From NCBI RefSeq assembly GCF_000732925.1, contig NZ_CP008953.1, forward strand, positions 8,487,001 to 8,551,000: a stretch of 64,000 nt of DNA, read 5' to 3'. The notes below the pieces were generated by a model, which was not told the DNA's origin, searched no databases, and worked only from the letters and a program-made list of their open reading frames with translations. The translations under genes and the position numbers were made by a program. The stretch's first letter is position 1. Every line of letters begins with the position of its first letter. This DNA comes from Amycolatopsis japonica. Its GTDB lineage: Bacteria > Actinomycetota > Actinomycetes > Mycobacteriales > Pseudonocardiaceae. This document shows positions 59,731 to 64,000 of the stretch, one piece after another.

Positions 59731-59760
59731 ACCATACGACGACAGTCGGTCACCTGTGAA
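59731..59760 (-). promoter_or_regulatory. Sigma-A-type promoter of the T7SS-like cassette
   Basis: On the minus strand TTCACA (complement of 59755-59760) and TATGGT (complement of 59731-59736) are separated by 18 nt, a good housekeeping-type match (TTGACA/TAnnnT). The predicted transcript start leaves a leader of about 35 nt before the ATG at 59689. Confidence 0.55.
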
Positions 59761-59988
59761 CCACATCCGCCTAGGTCGGGGAGGGCTACTCAAGATCGGC
59801 TGAGTGGATCTACTTATGCGCGGAGCACCAGGCCTTCGTGGTGCCGAGCGACGTTTCATCGCACCGCTACAGCCGAAAGCGTTGCCGCCAAACAGCGTCT
59901 TCAACGCCCTGAAGTTCCAGACTCAGCGTGGTCTGCGAAACCCGAGACTCGCCCGACCTCCGGAGCTCGAACTCATCACGTCCGCAGC

Positions 59989-60020
59989 GAAGAGCCGGTC
60001 TCCACGGAGACCGGCTCTTC
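59989..60020 (-). terminator. Terminator of the CsbD-family gene
   Basis: GAAGAGCCGGTCTCC at 59989-60003 pairs perfectly with GGAGACCGGCTCTTC at 60006-60020 around a 2-nt gap, 12 nt past the stop of the leftward CsbD gene. Confidence 0.75.
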
Positions 60021-60031
60021 TGCGTTCGCGG

Positions 60032-60238
60032 CTACTTGTTGAACTTGTCCTTGAGGTCCTGCACGCCGCCTTCCGCGCGGTCGCGGAGGTCGTGTCCGGC
60101 CTCCTTGACCTCGCCCTTGGTCTGGTCGGCCCGGCCGGAGTTCGCGAGGTCCTGGTTGTCGGTCTTCTCGCCGAGCTTCTCCTTGGCGGCGCCGATGGCC
60201 TGCTCGGCCTTGTCCTTCGCCTTGTCGAAAACGCTCAT
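60032..60238 (-). CDS. CsbD family stress protein
   Basis: 68 aa from ATG at 60238. Lys/Glu/Ala-rich, highly charged and unstructured or helical: FDKAKDKAEQAIGAAKEKLG, RADQTKGEVKEAG. This is the CsbD family, general-stress proteins of unknown mechanism often controlled by alternative sigma factors. A longer frame from 60268 adds ten residues with no support. Confidence 0.88.
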   Translation of the reverse strand: MSVFDKAKDKAEQAIGAAKEKLGEKTDNQDLANSGRADQTKGEVKEAGHDLRDRAEGGVQDLKDKFNK

Positions 60239-60323
60239 GGCGGATATTCCTCCTTCGACTGCGGCCACCGTCTGCGGCCACCTCTCCGGAGGGTTACCCG
60301 TGCCCCGGGGTCCGACACATCCT

Positions 60324-60845
60324 TCACCCGGTGCGGTTACCCCGCTGCCGGTGGAAGAAGTCTTCGAGCAGGGCCGCGCATTCGGCCTCCAGGACCCCGC
60401 CGACGACCTCCGCGCGGTGGCTGAGCCGCCGGTCGCGGACGACGTCCCACAGCGACCCCACGGCCCCGGTCTTGGGCTCCCAGGCGCCGAAGACGACCTT
60501 CGCGACCCTCGCCATCACGAGGGCGCCGGCGCACATCGTGCACGGCTCCAGCGTCACCGCGAGCGTGCAGCCTTCGAGCCGCCAGCCGTCGCCGTAGATC
60601 TTCGACGCGGCCCGCAGCGCGAGGATCTCCGCGTGCGCCGTCGGATCGCCGAGTTCTTCGCGGGCGTTGCGCGCGGAAGCGAGCGGGGTCCCGTCCGGAG
60701 CAAGGACGACGGCACCGATCGGCACGTCTTCGCCCGCACCTCGCGCCGCGACGATCGCCGCCCGGACGGCGGCGATGTCGGCGACGGAGGCGGCGGGGCT
60801 CAGATCTCGTCCAGGATCTTGGTGAACTCGGCGGCGAAGCCGCAT
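60324..60845 (-). CDS. tadA: tRNA-specific adenosine deaminase
   Basis: 173 aa if ATG at 60845 is used. Cytidine-deaminase fold with zinc motif TAHAEILAL (His plus catalytic Glu) and PCTMCAGA (two Cys). It makes inosine-34 in tRNA-Arg(ACG). The start is awkward: the only ATG lies 46 nt inside the upstream gene and gives an Arg-rich N-terminus (MRLRRRVHQDPGRD), while residues typical of the family begin near SVADIAAVRAAI. A CTG at 60803 overlapping the upstream stop is an alternative. Coupled to its partner gene. Confidence 0.9.
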   Translation of the reverse strand: MRLRRRVHQDPGRDLSPAASVADIAAVRAAIVAARGAGEDVPIGAVVLAPDGTPLASARNAREELGDPTAHAEILALRAASKIYGDGWRLEGCTLAVTLEPCTMCAGALVMARVAKVVFGAWEPKTGAVGSLWDVVRDRRLSHRAEVVGGVLEAECAALLEDFFHRQRGNRTG

Positions 60846-61282
60846 CTCTGCGCGACCATCTGGAGTTGTTCGTCCGGATAGAGGTCGACCTCGCCGACGA
60901 TCACCTGCAGCTCCGCCCCGGGCAGTCCGAGGTCGGACAGGATCTCCAGGTCGCCTTCCGGCCAGACCGCGTCGTCGTCCTCGTCCGGCGGGTCGACTCT
61001 CAGCACGTCGAGGACGTCGGCGGCGATGTCGTAGTCGAGCGCCGCGGCGGCGTCGGACAACAGCAGCGACGGGCCCCTGGGGCTCGGCCGGACGATCACG
61101 AAGAACTCGTCGTCCACCGCCAGCAGCCCGAACGCGGCCCCTGTCGAACGCAGTTTGCCGAGCTCGGTGATCGCAGCGTCGAGCTCGCCGAGCGCCCCCG
61201 GATCAAGGGAACTGCACCGCCACCGACCGTCCTCCCGCACCACGGCCACCGCGAACCCCGTGATCGGCTCTTGCACCGCCAT
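60800..61282 (-). CDS. tRNA adenosine deaminase-associated protein
   Basis: 160 aa from ATG at 61282 (in-frame ATGs at 61306 and 61342 are less likely). It matches the actinobacterial family found directly upstream of tadA, with GFAVAVVREDGRWRCS, a FGLLAVDDEFFVIVRPSPRG core and an acidic stretch DPPDEDDDAVWPEGD. The function is inferred only from conserved linkage to tadA. Confidence 0.85.
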   Translation of the reverse strand: MAVQEPITGFAVAVVREDGRWRCSSLDPGALGELDAAITELGKLRSTGAAFGLLAVDDEFFVIVRPSPRGPSLLLSDAAAALDYDIAADVLDVLRVDPPDEDDDAVWPEGDLEILSDLGLPGAELQVIVGEVDLYPDEQLQMVAQRCGFAAEFTKILDEI

Positions 61283-61358
61283 GCGCACACCGTATTCCGC
61301 CCGCATTCGGAACGCACGCACGGTGCGCCCGAAGCGCCGCATGCGCCACTATCGAGAC

Positions 61359-62588
61359 ATGACCGGACCCACCGACCTGCCCACCCTCCCCGACGCGCGC
61401 TTCGCCGGTTTGCTGGACGAAGCCCGCGCTCTCCAGACGAAAACCGTAGAGCTCCGCCGGGAGATCCACCGGAATCCGGAGATCGGCCTCGACCTGCCGA
61501 AGACCCAGGCCTCTATCAAAGCCGCCCTCGATGGCCTGCCGCTGGAGATCACCGAGGGCAAATCGACCACCTCGCTGACCGCCGTCCTCCGCGGCGGGAA
61601 GCCGGGCCCGGCGATCCTGCTCCGTGGCGACATGGACGCGTTGCCGCTGCACGAGGACACCGGGCTCGACTTCTCCTCCGAAGACGACGGCGCGATGCAC
61701 GCCTGCGGGCACGACACCCACGTCGCGATGCTGGCGTCGGCCGCGCGGCTGCTCTGCGAGCACGTCGACGAGCTGGCCGGGTCGGTGGTGTTCATGTTCC
61801 AGCCCGGCGAGGAGGGCGAGCACGGCGCGCGCCACATGATCCACGAGGGCGTGCTCGACGCCGCGGGCGAGCGCGTCGAGAAGGCGTTCGGCCTGCACAT
61901 CTTCACCTCGGCCGCGTCCGGCGTCGTGCAGACGCGACCGGGCCCGATCATGGCGTCGGCCAACAGCTTCCACGTCACCGTCACCGGCAGGGGCGGGCAC
62001 GGCTCGGCGCCCCACCAGGCGATCGACCCGGTGCCGGCGGCGGCCGCGATGGTGAGCGCGCTGCAGACGATGGTGACTCGCAAGGTCAGCGTTTTCGAAC
62101 CCGCGGTGGTGTCGGTGACCCGCATCGAGACGGGCACGACGACGAACATCATCCCGGAGACGGCGTTCCTGGAGGGCACGATCCGCACGCTGTCCGAGCG
62201 GACGCAGGCGTTCGTGCGCGAGGAACTGCCGCGGGTGTGCGAGGCGGTCGGCGCGGCGCACGGCGTCAAGGTGAGCGCCGAGGTCCTCCCCGGCTACCCG
62301 GTCACGGTGAACGATCCCCAGGTCGCGGCCCGGGTGCTGGAACTGGCGGGCGAGGTCCTCGGCGCCGGGAACTCCGAGGTCATGGAGAACCCGGTGATGG
62401 GCGCGGAGGACTTCTCGTACGTCCTGCAGCGGGTGCCGGGGGCGTTCGCGTTCCTGGGGGCCTGCCCGCCCGGCGCCGATCTGGCCACGGTGGAGGCGAA
62501 CCACTCGAACCGGGTGGTCTTCGACGAGGACGCGATGGCCAACGGCGTGGCGATGTACGCCGCGTTCGCCCTGGACGCCCTTCGCTAG
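61359..62588 (+). CDS. M20-family amidohydrolase
   Basis: 409 aa from ATG at 61359. Di-metal M20D peptidase/amidohydrolase: LLRGDMDALPLHE, ACGHDTHVAM (metal Cys/His), PGEEGEHGAR (catalytic Glu), GLHIFTS and the late GAEDFSYVLQ metal site. The lid-domain block RGGHGSAPHQAIDPVPAAAA is clear. It hydrolyses N-acyl amino acids or similar amides (hippurate/aminoacylase type); exact substrate unknown. CACTAT lies six bases before the ATG, so the message may be leaderless. Confidence 0.92.
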   Translation: MTGPTDLPTLPDARFAGLLDEARALQTKTVELRREIHRNPEIGLDLPKTQASIKAALDGLPLEITEGKSTTSLTAVLRGGKPGPAILLRGDMDALPLHEDTGLDFSSEDDGAMHACGHDTHVAMLASAARLLCEHVDELAGSVVFMFQPGEEGEHGARHMIHEGVLDAAGERVEKAFGLHIFTSAASGVVQTRPGPIMASANSFHVTVTGRGGHGSAPHQAIDPVPAAAAMVSALQTMVTRKVSVFEPAVVSVTRIETGTTTNIIPETAFLEGTIRTLSERTQAFVREELPRVCEAVGAAHGVKVSAEVLPGYPVTVNDPQVAARVLELAGEVLGAGNSEVMENPVMGAEDFSYVLQRVPGAFAFLGACPPGADLATVEANHSNRVVFDEDAMANGVAMYAAFALDALR

Positions 62589-62612
62589 TCATTACACAAC
62601 AGTGTTGATTTA

Positions 62613-63092
62613 ATGGGTGCCATGAGCGATGACACCCTGGCCGCCCTGGCCGCACAGGAGGAGCGTCTGGTCTTCAGCCGGTTCGACAACGAGACCGCGC
62701 TGGAGCTGGGCGCCCACCTGCTCGCGGCGGCGCGGGACCGCGCCCTCCCGGTGACGGTCTCCGTGCGCCGCGGCGGGCAACGGCTGTTCCACGCGGCGTT
62801 GCCGGGCACCTCGGCCGACAACGACGCGTGGATCGACCGCAAGAGCCGCGTCGTCGACCGTTACGGGCACAGCTCGTTCTTCGTCGGCGAACAGTTCCGC
62901 GCGAAGGGCACGACGTTCGAGGCCGGCTCCCGCCTCGACCCGGATCTGTACGCCGCGCACGGTGGCGTGTTCCCGGTGATCGTCGAGGGAGTCGGTCCGG
63001 TCGGCACCGTCGGCGTCTCGGGCCTACCGCAGGCCGACGATCACGCGTTCGTCGTCGAGCAGCTGGAGATCTTCCTCGCCGCTACGTCCTAA
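62613..63092 (+). CDS. HbpS/GlcG-like (UPF0303) heme-degrading domain protein
   Basis: 159 aa. A roadblock-like alpha/beta fold: LGAHLLAAARDRALPVTVSV, LFHAALPGTSADNDAWIDRK, FPVIVEGVGPVGTVGVSGLP, DDHAFVVEQLEIFL. This is the UPF0303 family related to HbpS and GlcG, small proteins that bind heme or other cofactors. ATG at 62613 and ATG at 62622 are both possible. Downstream of the amidohydrolase by 24 nt, perhaps co-transcribed. Confidence 0.85.
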   Translation: MGAMSDDTLAALAAQEERLVFSRFDNETALELGAHLLAAARDRALPVTVSVRRGGQRLFHAALPGTSADNDAWIDRKSRVVDRYGHSSFFVGEQFRAKGTTFEAGSRLDPDLYAAHGGVFPVIVEGVGPVGTVGVSGLPQADDHAFVVEQLEIFLAATS

Positions 63093-63165
63093 GTGGACCG
63101 TGCGGCTCCGTACGTGAGTTCCGCTTCGATCACGTGGATCCGGGCCACTCACGACCCACTTGAGT

Positions 63166-63196
63166 CAAGCGTCCCAAGATTCAGGACAAGCGTCCC
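63166..63196 (+). promoter_or_regulatory. Two direct repeats of CAAGCGTCCC with 21-bp period
   Basis: CAAGCGTCCC occurs at 63166-63175 and 63187-63196. The period equals two turns of the helix, so a regulator could bind both on one face. It lies 43-73 bp upstream of the aldolase-type gene start. Confidence 0.45.
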
Positions 63197-63230
63197 GTCG
63201 TGCTACCGTGAGACGTCACATCATATATCA
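63180..63230 (+). promoter_or_regulatory. Possible promoter and GntR-type operator of the DHDPS-family gene
   Basis: TTCAGG (63180-63185) and TACCGT (63204-63209) are 18 nt apart, a weak housekeeping-type promoter. Just downstream, TCATATATCA at 63221-63230 is one base short of the palindrome TGATATATCA used by some FadR-type GntR regulators. Such sites often control sugar-acid aldolase genes. Confidence 0.4.
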
Positions 63231-63238
63231 GATCGGAC

Positions 63239-64000
63239 ATGCCAGTGACCTCACGGTTCGACGAGCGGAAACGGCGGCTGTCCGGGGTCGTGGCCATCCC
63301 GGTGACCCCGTTCGACGCCGGCGGCGCCGTGGATTCCGAGGCCTACGGGCACCTCGTCGACCGCGTGATCAGCGCCGGCGTCGACGTCGTGACGCCGAAC
63401 GGGAACACCGGCGAGTTCTACGCGCTGGACGAGACCGAGGCGCGGCACTGCCTCGAAGTGACGGTCAAGGCCGCGGCGGGGCGGGCGAGTGTGGTCGCCG
63501 GGGTCGGGCACGACGTCCGGACGGCGATCGGCGCGGCCCGGCACGCCGGGGACGCGGGCGCCGGCCTGGTCATGATCCATCAGCCGGTGCATCCGTACGT
63601 CTCGGCGGAGGGCTGGGTCGAGTACCACCGCGCCATCGCGGCGGCGGTCCCGGAGCTGGGCGTCGTGCTGTACGTGCGCGACGCGCGCATCGAAGGCGAG
63701 CAGCTGGCCAGGCTCGCCGATGCCGCGGAGAACGTCATCGGCGTGAAGTACGCGGTGCCGGATCCGGTGCGCTTCGCCTCGGTGGCGCGGGGCGCGGGGA
63801 TCGACCGTTTCGCGTGGATCGCCGGGCTGGCGGAGCTGTCGGCGCCGGGCTACTTCGCCGTCGGCGCGACCGGGTTCACCTCCGGGCTGGTGAACGTCGC
63901 GCCGTCGCTTTCGCTGGAGATGTTCCATGCGCTGCGAAACGGCGACTTCGCCGGGGCGATGGTGGTTTGGGAGCGGATCCGGCCTTTCGAGGAGCTGCGC
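63239..64000 (+). CDS. Dihydrodipicolinate synthase/N-acetylneuraminate lyase family protein, partial
   Basis: Truncated by the window end; 254 residues visible. ATG at 63239 (GTG at 63245 also possible) begins MPVTSRFDERKRRLSG, then VVAIPVTPFDAGG, TPNGNTGEFYALDETEARHC (substrate carboxylate loop), GVVLYVRDARIEG with the Tyr, and GVKYAVPD holding the Schiff-base Lys (~165). Class I aldolase TIM barrel. Members of this subfamily act on 2-keto-3-deoxy sugar acids, hydroxyproline-derived acids or pyruvate condensation; the sequence alone does not choose. Confidence 0.87.
   Translation, partial: MPVTSRFDERKRRLSGVVAIPVTPFDAGGAVDSEAYGHLVDRVISAGVDVVTPNGNTGEFYALDETEARHCLEVTVKAAAGRASVVAGVGHDVRTAIGAARHAGDAGAGLVMIHQPVHPYVSAEGWVEYHRAIAAAVPELGVVLYVRDARIEGEQLARLADAAENVIGVKYAVPDPVRFASVARGAGIDRFAWIAGLAELSAPGYFAVGATGFTSGLVNVAPSLSLEMFHALRNGDFAGAMVVWERIRPFEELR

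Larger units (their letters stand above)
59690..60031. other. 342-bp gene-free region between T7SS-like cassette and CsbD gene
   Basis: No credible gene on either strand. It holds the cassette promoter (59731-59760) at the left and a terminator (59989-60020) at the right. The segment 59800-59988 has no recognised function; a T-loop-like CTCGAAC occurs at 59966-59972, but flanking bases do not fold into a tRNA arm. Confidence 0.6.

Noticed and set aside
56597-59760. Integrated element bounded by tRNA-Ser(CGA) attachment sites
   Set aside because: No duplicated tRNA 3' end was found by eye to the right of the cassette, and no integrase gene is present.
59800-59990. A further tRNA or small RNA in the gap (T-loop-like CTCGAAC)
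   Set aside because: Flanking bases do not form an acceptor, D or anticodon stem, and no promoter is evident.

Overview
The window looks like chromosome of a high-GC actinomycete, most likely Amycolatopsis or a close relative in the Pseudonocardiaceae (inference). The signs are GC-rich coding sequence with frequent GTG/TTG starts, a small SRP RNA, the recR-ybaB...dnaX neighbourhood, L,D-transpeptidase and LGFP-repeat proteins, T7SS-type small helical partners, and families of perfect palindromes at gene ends. No rRNA, CRISPR array or intact insertion sequence was seen. The two tRNAs are both tRNA-Ser.

Layout: 1-7.1 kb holds the end of a CGNR zinc-finger regulator, an NAD(P)-binding protein, and a five-gene Dpp/Opp peptide ABC importer read leftwards. 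7.1-7.8 kb is gene-free and packed with inverted repeats. 7.8-15.1 kb holds a uridine-kinase-like protein and a cell-envelope glycan module (DUF2304, two GT2 enzymes, a DUF6541 membrane protein, a flippase, a UDP-GlcNAc 2-epimerase). 15.1-23 kb has recR, ybaB, a lipoprotein amidase, an HTH-TM-pseudoglycosidase fusion, an ArsR-like regulator, dnaX, a spermidine-synthase-like enzyme and SRP RNA. 23-34 kb has a threonine-dehydratase-like enzyme, two two-component systems, a tandem P-loop kinase, an F420-type nitroreductase with a TetR regulator, a second TetR and a 3-hydroxyacyl-CoA dehydrogenase.

34-41.3 kb is the first candidate for an undescribed system. Two tiny helical proteins, a soluble EccC/FtsK-like ATPase and a coiled-coil protein form one operon. 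They lie beside a tRNA-Ser, a PP2C phosphatase, an HTH-DNA methylase-TRD fusion and a soluble Ser/Thr kinase. 41.4-48 kb has an L,D-transpeptidase and two tandem paralogous secreted sugar-dehydrogenase/PKD/LGFP proteins.

48.1-51 kb is a visibly AT-richer island and the second candidate system: a DGQHR protein, a nucleotidyltransferase-fold protein and a DUF262 (DGQQR) protein. 51-56.6 kb holds secreted enzymes, including an ExeM-type nuclease. 56.6-59.8 kb has tRNA-Ser(CGA) followed by a T7SS-effector-like cassette (WXG partner, DUF1023 hydrolase, lipoprotein and a frameshifted coupled gene). 60-64 kb returns to housekeeping: CsbD, tadA and its partner, an M20 amidohydrolase, an HbpS-like protein and a truncated DHDPS-family gene.

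Two sequence-scale signals cut across the gene map. One is several families of long palindromes at gene ends. The other is an over-represented 13-nt palindrome (GTCCA-N3-TGGAC and near variants), mostly inside genes.
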